Origin: SB25 sp029560875
Lineage (GTDB): Bacteria > Bacteroidota > Bacteroidia > Bacteroidales > Tenuifilaceae
Assembly: GCA_035388225.1 (NCBI GenBank)
Contig: DAOOPM010000003.1
Span: 62,001 to 126,000 of the forward strand
Direction of reading: 5' to 3'
DNA: 64,000 nt
Within the stretch, counting starts at the first letter, position 1, and each line of letters begins with the position of its first letter. Positions 51,717 through 62,600 of this stretch are shown here, piece after piece. A program made the position numbers and the translations under genes. The notes under the pieces were generated by a model that did not search any database, was not told where the DNA came from, and saw only the letters and a list, made by a program, of their open reading frames with translations.

Positions 51717-54125
51717 CTATCGCTTAACAACTCTAATCACATTTGTTTTATTGCCGTTTAAAACTTTTAAAATATAAATTCCTGTTTTCAGATTACTAGT
51801 ATTAATTGGATAAGTTTTATCGGCAAACTCCGCAGTGTAAACAACCTTACCAATTATATCCATTACAGTAACCTTTGTTAGACCCGAACCATCAACTTTA
51901 ACATTAAGTGTCTCTCCAAATGGATTTGGGTAAACTGTAATTTTATCTTGTTGGTTATCGCCAATGCCAGTAGCAGGGCTAACGGTATAGTTTTGTATGG
52001 TACTTTCGGAGAAATTTCCCTCCTGGTCAGTTGCTTTTATCCTATAGTAAACAACAGTTCCTGTGGTTTGTGTTGGTATTGTTGCACTGTAGGTTGATGA
52101 GCTATTGGTCATTGAAAGCGTATTGCTCAAAGCATTGGAAGCTGTACCCCATTGAAGTTGAACGGTACTTAACCTACCCTCAGGGTCGGTAACTGTTGCC
52201 GAAACGCCAACGTTATCAGCCGATGTTGGGTTTGCAGGATTTCTGCTTTCACCAGTTATTGTAGGTGCTTGATTTGGTGACGACGAGTTGGTTTGCCACT
52301 CTAAATCATCAATAGCAATTCTTGCCACTCCATTACTAGCCAACTTAACTACAAAGTCGCCACTAACATTTACAGTAAATGTTGCTGTTTGAACATCTAC
52401 TGTAACATCTACTGTACCAATTTGATTATTGTTAACAAATACTGTAATTACACCACCGCTTCCTGTAAACTTTTGCTGGTGTTTAAACCTTACCTGAGCA
52501 CAACCTCCTGTTATTGTTTGAGATTCTAATGTGGGTGTGCCAGATTGTGCAAAACAAATTGCCCTCGTATTAACAGTTTGATCTGTCCTTGCAGACGTTG
52601 CCGACCAATTAATGTCATTATCTCCGGTCCAAGTTCTATCTGCATATGAAGAGTTGCTTGCGGGCATATTCTCGAAAGTTTCACCAACCCAATCACCACT
52701 TGCCGTCTCCGTTACATTAATTGAGAAGGATTGCTCTACTGGAGTACTATTTCCGTCGCTTCCAGTTAATACCACAGCATTTGCACCAACATCGCCAGAG
52801 GTTGGAGTTCCTGTTAACTTTGCCGTTCCATTGCCTGTTGAGGTCAGTGTTAACCAACCTGGTTTTGTAGTTGCACTTATGGTAAATGTTGAACCGCTAT
52901 TTCCTGTTAAAGTAACGTTATATGTATATGGAGCATCAACTTGGCCAGAAGTAACAGGTGTGCTTGTAAATTGAAGTGGCACAATAGATGATGCAACCTT
53001 TATTGTAAAACTTTGTGTTTTACTTGACGTGCCATCTGTAACACTAAGTACTACAGAATTATCACCCACGTTATCTTCTGTTGGAGTTCCAGTTAAAGTT
53101 GCAGTTGTATTTCCTGTCTGATTAAAAGTTAACCAAGATGGTTTTGTTGTTGCCGTAATTGTAAATGTTGCGCCAGTGTTTCCTGTAACATTGATGTTGT
53201 ATGTGTAAACTTCTCCCGCTTGAACATTAGTAATTGGGGTACTTGTAAATGAAGGCGTAACAGTTCCATTGCCCCAGATTAAATTTGCATAATCTGGATT
53301 ATCAATAAATGGATTTCTATTATGCTGGTAATCATTAAAAATCACATTATTCCTATCAATTTCCTTCTGGCTTACAGGGTCTTGGTTATGCCATTCAATA
53401 AGCATAGCTTTTGACCAGGATGAGAAAGCAGGAAACTTTGTACCATCTAACATAGGGGTACTCCAACTTTGAATAACATCTTCATATCTTGTAACCATAT
53501 AAAAATATGAACGAGCAAAATCTCCCTTGTATTCGTCAATTGGTTCAAAGACCGTCCCAGTATAGCCCGGATATGAACAATCGCCCCACTTACTTCCATT
53601 CGAAGAAGTATAAGTAGGGCTCGTAACTTCACCAAAAGGATCATTTCCTCTTACATTATTAACTTTTTTGTCTGTTGGATATAAATGAAAAAGGTCGGTA
53701 TACATCGGATAACCATCATTAAACCAACTTTTAGGAAAAGAGTGTTCCCTATTATATTTTTCACATTCATTGGCACCACCAGATCCATTATCCTGATCTG
53801 TAACAAATGTAAAATTGCAAGATGAGTACATATCCCAAACTTTCCCATCGGATCGTTTATCTGTATATTGGAATGCAGTCCATAATGCACTATACGATAA
53901 CTCTGTATGATCTTCACTGGGGTTTTCGTAATTACATTTTATAATATTATATAGCGCAGTCTTCAGCTCTGCTCCAGTTTTCCCATTTGCCCCATCATAG
54001 TATCCAGCAGGAGCCTGAGCAAATAAGGTTATTGACGATAGTAAAACGAAAAGCAACATAAGGTGAACCCTTCTTGTAATTTCCCCTCCAATTCCTTTCA
54101 AGTGTAATGCGTAAAAAAGTCTCAT
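51717..54125 (-). CDS. Secreted endonuclease I with T9SS sorting domain
   Basis: The protein has about 802 residues with a signal segment (LMLLFVLLSSITLFAQA). The nuclease domain follows, with the catalytic His in EKYNREHSFPKSWF and metal-ligand region TDLFHLYPTDKKVNNVRGND, typical of the EndA/Vvn endonuclease I family. Then come two cadherin-like Ig repeats (each with TFTI.ATTKPxWLT), a jelly-roll-like region, another Ig-like module and a type A T9SS C-terminal domain (VYPNPFGETLNVKV ... IYILKVLNGNKTNVIRVVKR). It is therefore exported to the cell surface by type IX secretion. ATG 54125 is preferred to the TTG at 54155; 54059 is also possible. Confidence 0.88.
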   Translation of the reverse strand: MRLFYALHLKGIGGEITRRVHLMLLFVLLSSITLFAQAPAGYYDGANGKTGAELKTALYNIIKCNYENPSEDHTELSYSALWTAFQYTDKRSDGKVWDMYSSCNFTFVTDQDNGSGGANECEKYNREHSFPKSWFNDGYPMYTDLFHLYPTDKKVNNVRGNDPFGEVTSPTYTSSNGSKWGDCSYPGYTGTVFEPIDEYKGDFARSYFYMVTRYEDVIQSWSTPMLDGTKFPAFSSWSKAMLIEWHNQDPVSQKEIDRNNVIFNDYQHNRNPFIDNPDYANLIWGNGTVTPSFTSTPITNVQAGEVYTYNINVTGNTGATFTITATTKPSWLTFNQTGNTTATLTGTPTEDNVGDNSVVLSVTDGTSSKTQSFTIKVASSIVPLQFTSTPVTSGQVDAPYTYNVTLTGNSGSTFTISATTKPGWLTLTSTGNGTAKLTGTPTSGDVGANAVVLTGSDGNSTPVEQSFSINVTETASGDWVGETFENMPASNSSYADRTWTGDNDINWSATSARTDQTVNTRAICFAQSGTPTLESQTITGGCAQVRFKHQQKFTGSGGVITVFVNNNQIGTVDVTVDVQTATFTVNVSGDFVVKLASNGVARIAIDDLEWQTNSSSPNQAPTITGESRNPANPTSADNVGVSATVTDPEGRLSTVQLQWGTASNALSNTLSMTNSSSTYSATIPTQTTGTVVYYRIKATDQEGNFSESTIQNYTVSPATGIGDNQQDKITVYPNPFGETLNVKVDGSGLTKVTVMDIIGKVVYTAEFADKTYPINTSNLKTGIYILKVLNGNKTNVIRVVKR

Positions 54126-54155
54126 AAAAGCAATTTTTATATTATTAAAAAACAA

Positions 54156-54704
54156 TTAGTTGCATATAACTATATCAACAGGTAAATCAAATTGGGTTAC
54201 GGGAACTGATTCAACCAGTTGAAATTCGTAGCCCACGCCCACCTTAGTAATTTCCTTAAACTGCGGCATCAGCCTATCGTAATAACCCTTGCCTCTGCCC
54301 AATCTGTTTCCATTTCTATCGAAAGCTACACCTGGGATAATGGCAAACTCAATCTCCTTTGGGTCAACAATTTTTCCTGTTTTGGGCTCCATAATGCCAA
54401 AGTGGTTGCTTTGCTCCAGTTGCTCTGTACCCTCAAAAAGGCGTAGTTTCAAATCGTCGCCCACAACTACAGGCAGTACAATTTTTTTTCTGCAGCTCCA
54501 CTTCATCACAAAATCGTGAGTAGGCAGTTCGTCGGGTAGCGACCAAAAGGCTAGAACAACATTAGCCTGCTTAAACTCTGCCAATGTTTCAACTTCAGCA
54601 AAAACAATTCTTGCTTTTTGCTTTGATGCTTCTGCATCAACCTGCTTTTTCAGTTGCTTTATCTCCTTGCGGAGTTGGCTCTTATATTCAAAAATCGATT
54701 CCAT
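54156..54704 (-). CDS. 5-formyltetrahydrofolate cyclo-ligase
   Basis: This enzyme of 182 residues uses ATP to convert 5-formyl-THF to 5,10-methenyl-THF, rescuing folate. The diagnostic motif is GVAFDRNGNRLGRGKGYYDR at about 132-151. KSQLRKEIKQLKK at the N-terminus and LPDELPTHDFV also fit. It is cytoplasmic. It is just upstream of the T9SS nuclease on the same strand and 27 bases downstream of the large outer-membrane gene, perhaps co-transcribed by chance rather than function. Confidence 0.92.
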   Translation of the reverse strand: MESIFEYKSQLRKEIKQLKKQVDAEASKQKARIVFAEVETLAEFKQANVVLAFWSLPDELPTHDFVMKWSCRKKIVLPVVVGDDLKLRLFEGTEQLEQSNHFGIMEPKTGKIVDPKEIEFAIIPGVAFDRNGNRLGRGKGYYDRLMPQFKEITKVGVGYEFQLVESVPVTQFDLPVDIVICN

Positions 54705-54731
54705 ATCTTTTCTTGTACGATTTTTAGCTTT

Positions 54732-57596
54732 TTAATGTTCTATATGTTTTGTTCTATTGTTAAAACCACCGTAAATATCGTAAACCATGCTTAGGTTCGA
54801 AAAGGCGGCAAAGTTTTTACCTGTAAAAGCCTGCTCGTATTTAATTCGGAATGGATACCTTGTTCGTAAGAAATGTAAATCGATATTTACCTCAAAACCT
54901 ACCGATTGCATATTCTCGTTCCATGTCACAATTTGATTGTTTACTTTTACAGGGTAAGTGTTTTTAGCATAATCGAAAAAGATATCCAAAGAAAAACGCT
55001 TAATGTACGTTAGCGAACCTATTGCCCAATCAGGATAAGCAATTGGCATTAAATAGTCCATGGAAAATCCACGGAAGTTCTCAGACCTATAAAGGTTGTA
55101 ACCCCTAGGCGCATCAATCTTGTTGGAAAGGTAATAACGTTTCAAACCTTGCTTTTGTAAAGATGCACTAAGTTTTAGGTGTTGATTTTGCCAGACACCC
55201 GGAAGGTATAGAGTTGATTTAATTGCGCTCAGATTTCCAATATTATTTCTGTTATAAGGAGCATTAACATGCATTGCTGTAAGTTCAACTCCTAAGCGAG
55301 GCAACAAATCGCGGTGTGCCATGCTTCGGGTTAATCTAAAATACAAACCATTATTCATTGTGAATAGACCCGATTTGTAACGGACAATTTCATCATCGAA
55401 TAAATAATCGTTTGTTCTTTCGCTACTATTAAAAATTTGTAAATATGTAGAATAACTGTTTTTACTTAAAGTGAAAGGTAAATAACTGAATAACTTAAAC
55501 CTATTTCTGTAATGTTTATTGGGTACATCGTAGGTTGATACTTTATAAAGCCAAGCGGGCTCGTCAAACTGTTCAAAACCAAATGAGAATACTGGCCATA
55601 AACCAGAGTATCGAATATTTGCATTTACAAGATGATTGCTTCCGTAACCATAGCCTAGCACAATAACCGTGGAACCAGTTAGGTTTTGGGACATAACGGT
55701 TGCTCCTGGCTTAATGGTCGATTCCTCTGGGTTGGTGTTATATGGGTTAAAGTAGAAAGGCGCCCAGCTATGAATGTTGAGAAGCGTACCCAATCCCCGG
55801 TATGGCTTAGAGACATAGTCTTTTGAGATAATGTTAAGGGTATCAATCCTTACATCAACTTTACCCGATAATGCTGAGGTAAAGTTATCGTTTATTGGCT
55901 GCGGAGCATCAATTTTTATAGGCATTCCAATTTTTTCAATAGTTCCTACTCTATAGCCATTGGATGTATATGCCGATAGAGTTGTTTTTCCGTGCAGGCT
56001 GCTACTGAAATAATTTAAACTATAGGTTGAATTAATTAGTCTATATGTATTATTATTTAGCAAATTAGTATAGTATATTTCCTCTTTACTTGAACTTGAG
56101 GCAGAGAAGAATAACGAATCGCCCTTGATTTGAATTGAATTTATATCCATAAACGTTGGGCCAAATATTTTTGAGTGATCTTCTCCCTCTAGTTTCCAAA
56201 TCTCCTTGCCTTGCTGGGTTACAACGCCAGCATATATGTTTGAGTTGCTAGAATCAATAATCAACTCGAAGGGCTCAATGTTATAATCGAAAACAAACAA
56301 AGGAGATAACTTGCTGTCGGTTAAGTTTATTAACTGACTTTGCCCTTTGGGCAAATATTCTAGACAATAAATTTCATCATTTACAGGGTGAACTATAGGA
56401 GAACCAAGCATTCCTTTGTAAGGTATAGTTTTTTTTGAAGACGACTTGATATTAAAAACAATAATTCGGCCATAACTTTTATACTCCCAGCGGGTGTGGG
56501 GTTTGTTCTCAGCCCAAACAATTAAAGTATCGTTAATACTTGGTTTTCCGAGTAAATATCCTGGATAGGTCAGAATCTTTTCCTGTCCAGTTCTTGTGTC
56601 AATTAAAACAAATGCAGGAATATCTTTTAATGATGTTTTGTAGGCCAGTATTGTTGAGTCGTTCAAAGTATACGGATACAAGTAGTTTGCATACTCGTTA
56701 TGCTTGTTATTGATAATATCTATCTTATCGTAAACTTGACCGTTCTCGGCATTAGTCCAAATGCTATCCTGATATGCAAATGCTTGTTCAGAAATACTTT
56801 TGCGGGAGAGTCCTGTTTCTTTTTTCAATCCAAAATAAAAAGGGAAAATTGTATGAGGTTTACGCGAAACGTAATCTATCGTGTTTGCCCACATATTACT
56901 TCCGTACTTTAGGTTACCATAAGCAACTATTTGATATCCTAAACTATAATGATTCGGTATGTAATTTTTATATGAGCCTAATAGCCATTTATCGTACCCA
57001 TAAGTTTTAGAGTTACTGAGCAGATGTGCTCTGTAGTGCTTATAGAAATTTGCTGTTCGGCCTCTACCGCTATGCGAAAATGCCGTTTCGGTGGCAACAG
57101 CATCGCCCTCTAAGTACCACATAGGAACAAACCCTGCTGCCAAACCTGTGGCCTGCTGGCCAAATAGGTATGAGGCGAATTTTACAGTATTTCGGTTTAA
57201 CGCGTAGAGCTGTTTTACATGGCGCATTTCGTGAATGGCCAACTGTTGACTCCATAGCTGGGCGTAACCCCCGTAGGCAGGGTGGGTGATAAGTTCCATT
57301 CGTTGAGGAGCCCACGCCACAAATCCGTTGGATAGAGACGTATTTGGGTGGAGAATCACTCTAAGTCTTGTAGCCCCTAAGCTGTAGTCTATGCCCAACA
57401 GGGTGTCGGTTACAGAAAGAAGTGAGAGATAATTCTGTGCAATACTATCTGTTCCCAAAGGGTAAATCAGCCTGATTTTTCCTTTAGAAATCTGTCTCCA
57501 TTTAATCGAAAAGGGCTCAACGCCCGTTTCGAAGTATTGTGCTTTTAACCCAAAAGCACAAAAAAGGAGAGTGCCTAATATAAAAACTTTCCTCAA
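54732..57596 (-). CDS. Large HExxH/beta-propeller outer-membrane-type protein
   Basis: The protein has 954 residues with a signal peptide (MRKVFILGTLLFCAFGLKAQ). A peptidase-MA-like domain follows with H122-E123-M-R-H126 and a downstream Glu at E163 (WYLEGDAVATE), the zinc-ligand layout of gluzincins. The centre (about 270-600) reads as TolB-like propeller repeats. The last ~300 residues have alternating aromatic beta-strands like an outer-membrane barrel. This suggests a surface protease or a peptide-processing outer-membrane protein, but the substrate is unknown. The start codon is TTG at 57594-57596: no ATG gives the signal peptide. It begins 4 bases after the upstream gene's stop. Confidence 0.7.
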   Translation of the reverse strand: MRKVFILGTLLFCAFGLKAQYFETGVEPFSIKWRQISKGKIRLIYPLGTDSIAQNYLSLLSVTDTLLGIDYSLGATRLRVILHPNTSLSNGFVAWAPQRMELITHPAYGGYAQLWSQQLAIHEMRHVKQLYALNRNTVKFASYLFGQQATGLAAGFVPMWYLEGDAVATETAFSHSGRGRTANFYKHYRAHLLSNSKTYGYDKWLLGSYKNYIPNHYSLGYQIVAYGNLKYGSNMWANTIDYVSRKPHTIFPFYFGLKKETGLSRKSISEQAFAYQDSIWTNAENGQVYDKIDIINNKHNEYANYLYPYTLNDSTILAYKTSLKDIPAFVLIDTRTGQEKILTYPGYLLGKPSINDTLIVWAENKPHTRWEYKSYGRIIVFNIKSSSKKTIPYKGMLGSPIVHPVNDEIYCLEYLPKGQSQLINLTDSKLSPLFVFDYNIEPFELIIDSSNSNIYAGVVTQQGKEIWKLEGEDHSKIFGPTFMDINSIQIKGDSLFFSASSSSKEEIYYTNLLNNNTYRLINSTYSLNYFSSSLHGKTTLSAYTSNGYRVGTIEKIGMPIKIDAPQPINDNFTSALSGKVDVRIDTLNIISKDYVSKPYRGLGTLLNIHSWAPFYFNPYNTNPEESTIKPGATVMSQNLTGSTVIVLGYGYGSNHLVNANIRYSGLWPVFSFGFEQFDEPAWLYKVSTYDVPNKHYRNRFKLFSYLPFTLSKNSYSTYLQIFNSSERTNDYLFDDEIVRYKSGLFTMNNGLYFRLTRSMAHRDLLPRLGVELTAMHVNAPYNRNNIGNLSAIKSTLYLPGVWQNQHLKLSASLQKQGLKRYYLSNKIDAPRGYNLYRSENFRGFSMDYLMPIAYPDWAIGSLTYIKRFSLDIFFDYAKNTYPVKVNNQIVTWNENMQSVGFEVNIDLHFLRTRYPFRIKYEQAFTGKNFAAFSNLSMVYDIYGGFNNRTKHIEH

Positions 57597-57600
57597 CTGC

Positions 57601-58860
57601 TTATTTTAACACTTTAAATGTTTTGCGGTAACCATTTGATAATATAACTTCTACAATAAAAATTTTCGAGTTAATATCAGTTGTAGAAATTTCTACCTCC
57701 TTGCTATTATTAGAATATTTATTCGAAAAAACCCTCTGCCCAATAATGCTATAAATATTTACCGATGATATTGATTCTGTCTCGCTATTCAGCAATATTC
57801 TAAGTTTTTCCGGGGCTGGGTTATTGTAAATAATATTATTACTATAATCATTGCTTTGCACCGAGGTTGTATTGTTGCTATACACTAACTTCATCTCAAC
57901 AGGAAGATGATCCGACATATTGTAAAGCGCATTTAAAACCTCGGAAGGTACGCTTTTGTTGTCGGGTGAAAGAAGAGATTGATTGTATCTTTTACCATCT
58001 TGAGCAATTGCTTTATAGCTATAATATTTAAGCCCTTTTGAATTATTTAAAACATCAATCGAAGACAGAATGAAGTCAAATCTATCATCCATTCCTCCTG
58101 TTATAAAACAACCATTAGTTGTAGTGTGAGTTGATTGAGTGTGAATGTAACTGAAAGTTAAGTTGCTACTCCATTTGCCCTCATTATCAATTGGATCGTA
58201 AAATCTAAAATTATTTGCTCCTACGGGTGTAGTTAAATTAATATAGGCCCCCTCTTTAAATGTATACAAGTTTAAATCACCAAGTAGTAAAATATTTCCA
58301 GAAATATTCTTCTGTTTTATGTAATTCATAATTTTTAGTGAAGATGAGGCTCGAGATGACGAGTCCGTTCCGACTGCCCCACCATCCATATGAATAACAA
58401 AACAGGTTAAAAAAATTGTATCTCCAGTTGAAATGGATTCTGTCTTTAAATAGAGGGTATAAACATCTGTAATTCTTGGAGAAGTTGCTACTTCTGCTTG
58501 CGATTTTAAAACTAACTTCTCTGAATTATAGTATATCATATTTGAAATATAACTACCAGAGGTATTTGCTCTTAAATACTTCGTTTCTCCATTGATATTT
58601 AGAACATTTGTTTTAATTCTCTCAGAACTAGCTGTTGATGTATTTAATTCATTAACAGTGAAAATATCAGGTTTTACGAAGTTTATAATGGTTCTCGGGT
58701 AGCCATCCTTACTATCAACATTATTTGTTTCACTGGTACACCCATATACATTCTTGTCGTAATACATTAGGTTATAATGCATAATTGTTAGTGTATCAGC
58801 ATATAAATTGTTTAGTGTAAAAAACAAAAGAACAAAAAGAGATGATTTTAAATAGTTCAT
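57601..58860 (-). CDS. Secreted endonuclease/exonuclease/phosphatase-fold protein with T9SS tail
   Basis: The protein has 419 residues: a signal peptide (MNYLKSSLFVLLFFTLNNLY), then the metal-dependent EEP fold with the motifs TVNEL near residue 93, LLGDLNLYTF near 200 and MSDHLPVEM near 320. The final ~85 residues (KLRILLNSETESISSVNIYS, IIGQRVFSN, IFIVEVILSNGYRKTFKVLK) look like a short T9SS type A sorting domain. The enzyme would act outside the cell on nucleic acids, lipids or sugar phosphates, with substrate undetermined. It ends 4 bases before the large HExxH protein, indicating co-transcription. Confidence 0.82.
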   Translation of the reverse strand: MNYLKSSLFVLLFFTLNNLYADTLTIMHYNLMYYDKNVYGCTSETNNVDSKDGYPRTIINFVKPDIFTVNELNTSTASSERIKTNVLNINGETKYLRANTSGSYISNMIYYNSEKLVLKSQAEVATSPRITDVYTLYLKTESISTGDTIFLTCFVIHMDGGAVGTDSSSRASSSLKIMNYIKQKNISGNILLLGDLNLYTFKEGAYINLTTPVGANNFRFYDPIDNEGKWSSNLTFSYIHTQSTHTTTNGCFITGGMDDRFDFILSSIDVLNNSKGLKYYSYKAIAQDGKRYNQSLLSPDNKSVPSEVLNALYNMSDHLPVEMKLVYSNNTTSVQSNDYSNNIIYNNPAPEKLRILLNSETESISSVNIYSIIGQRVFSNKYSNNSKEVEISTTDINSKIFIVEVILSNGYRKTFKVLK

Positions 58861-58880
58861 TGCTTAAATTTTAAAAATTA

Positions 58881-59225
58881 TCAACCCGAAACTTTCACTC
58901 TATATCCCCACTCCTTAAGCAAATCAGCAACTTTTTGCTTTATTTCGCCCTGTATGAGTATTTCGCCATCCTTAACCGAGCCACCAACACCGCATTTGGT
59001 TTTTATTTTTTTGCAAAGGCTCTCCATTTCTTCCTCATTACCAACATAGTTTTTAATAAGCGTAACCGATTTGCCTCCCCTATGCTTACGCTCAAAGGTA
59101 ACCAGTAGGTTTTGTTGGTTTGGTGTTCGTTGTTCAACTTGCAACTCTTCCTCCTCTGGCTTATAGTCGGGATTAGTGGAGTATGCAAAACTTAATTTTT
59201 GTTTCCAGTCCTGTTTTTCTGCCAT
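58881..59225 (-). CDS. SUI1/eIF1-family translation factor (YciH-like)
   Basis: This is a 114-residue bacterial homologue of eIF1. The SUI1 fold is seen in LLVTFERKHRGGKSVTLIKN, then CKKIKTKCGVGGSVKDGEIL and IQGEIKQKVADLLKEWGYRV. YciH-type proteins bind the 30S subunit and influence start-codon selection. MAEKQDWKQK at 59225 is taken as the start; ATG at 59231 and TTG at 59234 are close alternatives. A TAACTTTG element upstream (complement of 59245-59252) with TTTG 17 nt further (complement of 59270-59273) may be its promoter. Confidence 0.9.
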   Translation of the reverse strand: MAEKQDWKQKLSFAYSTNPDYKPEEEELQVEQRTPNQQNLLVTFERKHRGGKSVTLIKNYVGNEEEMESLCKKIKTKCGVGGSVKDGEILIQGEIKQKVADLLKEWGYRVKVSG

Positions 59226-59252
59226 AATCATCAAAAATGGGGTGCAAAGTTA

Positions 59253-59613
59253 ATCCAATTATTCGATTGCAAACTTCAATAAAGGTTCATTTACACCCAA
59301 ACAAATTTCAAAGTAAAATGATTTTACGATTACACTTTATATCTGTTTCGCATTATGGGTAATTTGCTCATTATAAATTGTATTAATGTTTCTTTTTGCT
59401 GATAACGGTCTCATAAGTTCAGCTTTTTTCTAAGGGGGTTTCCAGAAATTGAGGAGCTGAATTATTGGTTCAGAATTTTGGATTTACGACCTTCTTTTAT
59501 TTTTCCTCAATTTTTTTTACAAAGATTTAAATGTGGTAAACCTATTAATACCCAAAATATTCTACTTTTGCTGTTTGGCAACATTAAAAATGAACATAAA
59601 ATAAGTACCACTG
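59253..59613. other. Divergent intergenic region upstream of the DUF2723 gene
   Basis: About 360 bases, A+T-rich, with no ORF or RNA gene. A -7-like TACTTTTG at 59563-59570 lies 44 bases before the DUF2723 ATG without a clear -33 box. A TTCAGCT...AGCTGAA pair (about 59417 and 59454) could form a long-loop hairpin. Confidence 0.4.
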
Positions 59614-62600
59614 ATGAATACGTTTAAACGAGTTAACAACATTGCAGGGTGGATAGTTTTTGCCGTTTCAGCCCTAGTTTACTTAATGACCATTGAGCCA
59701 ACAGCCAGTTTTTGGGATTGTGGTGAGTTTATTGCAACCGCATATAAACTTGAGGTTGGACACCCCCCCGGAGCACCCTTGTTTATGATGATTGCCAGAT
59801 TCTTTGCGCTATTCGCTAGCGAACCATCGCAGGTTGCATTAATGGTTAATGCTATGTCGGGCTTGCTTAGCGCATTCACTATTCTTTTCCTTTTCTGGAC
59901 AATTACCCACCTAGCTCGCAAGCTAATTGTTAAGGGAGACGTAAACATTTCAATGTCTAAAATAATTGCCATAATTGCGAGCGGAACTGTTGGCGCATTG
60001 GCCTATACTTTTTCCGATACGTTCTGGTTTTCAGCCGTGGAGGGCGAGGTTTATGCAATGTCATCGTTCTTTACCGCCATTGTTGTTTGGGCAATTCTTA
60101 AGTGGGAGGATGTTGCCGATGAGCCATTCGCTAATCGTTGGTTAATTTTTATTGCTTACATGATGGGTCTTTCCATTGGCGTTCACCTACTCAACCTGCT
60201 CACCATACCAGCAATTGCATTTGTATACTATTTCCGTAAGTATAAAACTACCCGAAATGGTGTTATTGCAACGTTTGCAATATCGTCGGTAATTCTGTTA
60301 ACCATTTTATACGTGATTATTCCAGGCCTTTTCAAACTTGGCTCGTTGTTTGAACTTATGTTTGTGAATGGTTTTGGACTGCCCTATTTTACAGGATTTA
60401 TCTTCTACCTTATTCTTGTTTTTGGGGCATTAACTTTAGGAATACTTTACACTCACAAGCATAATCACTCCATTTTTAACACATCTCTACTTGTTGTTAC
60501 GGTTATTCTTATTGGGTATTCATCTTATGCTATGATTTTAATTAGAGCAAGAGCGAATACTCCTATTAATGAGAATAACCCATCGCACGTATTCTCTCTT
60601 ATCAACTATCTGAACCGCGAGCAGTACGGCGACCGTCCACTAATTTATGGTCAGTACTATAATGCTCCCGTTGAAAGCACAAAAGAATTAAATACTAGGT
60701 TGCAAAAAAACGGACGATATGAAGAAACTTGGTTAAAAACCAAGTACAATTTCGATGGTAGGTTTAAAACACTATTCCCCAGAATGTATAGTCCTGCAGA
60801 AGATCATGTTGAGCAATACAAAGATTGGGGCATGGTTGAAGGGACACCAATTAAGATACAAAACCGAAATGGCGAAACCGAAACACGCTATAAGCCTACT
60901 TTAGGTGAAAATCTTCTTTTCTTTTTCCGCTATCAGGTTGGCCACATGTACATTCGCTACTTCATGTGGAACTTTGTTGGCCGCCAAGACGATATACAAA
61001 GTCATGGAGGAGTTGAGAATGGCAACTGGATTAGCGGCATTAAACCTGTTGATAGAATTTTTGTTGGTAACCAGAATGCGCTTACCGATGATATGAAAAA
61101 CCATCCAGCGCGCAATACTTACTTTTTTCTTCCTCTAATTCTCGGACTTATTGGTATTTACTATCAATTGGTTTTAAGGAAAGATAAGCGAAACTTCTTT
61201 GTAGTTTTCATGCTTTTCTTCCTAACAGGCTTAGCAATTGTTATTTATCTTAACCAGTATCCTTTGCAACCTCGTGAGCGCGATTATGCTTATGCTGGCT
61301 CATTCTACGCATTTACTATTTGGATTGGATTAGGAGTGTTGGCTATTTACGAATGGACTAAAAAAGTGCTTTCCGAAACAACAGCTGCTGGAGCAGCCGG
61401 AATTTTGTGTATGTCAGTTCCTTTAATTATGGCAACCCAAAACTGGGACGACCACGACAGGTCGGGCCGTTACACAGCACGCGATTTTGCAGCCAACTAC
61501 CTAAACTCATGTCCACCAAACGCCATTCTTTTTACCAATGGTGATAACGACACTTTCCCACTTTGGTATGCTCAGGAGGTTGAGGGAATTAGAACCGACG
61601 TAAGAATTGTTAACCTTAGCCTACTTGGAACCGATTGGTATATCGACCAAATGAAGATGAAGTGCTACGAATCGGCGCCGCTTCCTATTTCAATGGATCA
61701 CAGCAAGTATGTTCAGGGAACTCGCGACATTGTTTACATCTACAGCCGAATTAACGAGTCGGTTGAACTTAAGAATATAATGACATTTCTTGCTAGTGAT
61801 GATTTGAACACTAAACTTCAAGTGCCAGGCGAAAGCCCACTTCCTTACCTACCTGCAAATAAACTAAAGTTAACGGTTAGTAAAGAAAAGGTTCTATCTA
61901 GTGGAACAGTTAAGGCAAAGGACGAGTCATTAATTGTACCAACAATGGAGTGGACCATAAAGGGCTCGCATATTCAAAAGGCTGCAATGATGATTCTCGA
62001 AATTATTGCAAACAATAACTGGGAGCGCCCAATTTATTTTGTATCTCCTCACGGTGATGGCGATGTTGGCCTTTCGGAATACTTACAACACGATGGGTTT
62101 GCTTATAGGCTTGTTCCTATAAAAACCACACCTGCCGATTTCCTTTCAATTGGTAGAATTGATAACGATATTCTCTATGAAAAGTTGATGAGTACCTTCA
62201 AGTGGGGCAGAATGAATGAACCCGATGTGTTTATCGACCACAATAATCAGCGTACCGCAATGGTTCTTAAGTTAAGAAACACATTTAACCGATTGGCAAC
62301 CCAACTAATTGAAGAGGGTAAAAAGGATTCAGCCTTAAACGTTCTTAACAAAGTAACCGACTTAATGCCTCATGAGAAATACCCTTACGATTTCTTTATG
62401 ATTGGAATCGCCGAAAATTACTACAAACTAAACCAAACTGAGAAGGCCAATGCCATTGTAAAGAAGTACAACGATATACTAGTTCAAAAACTAAAGTATA
62501 TAGATAGTCTTGAATCCCGATTCCAAAGTTATTTCGATTACGACTATAGGGTTAGTTTACAAACATTGAGCGAGTTAAGCAATATGACATCAATTTATGG

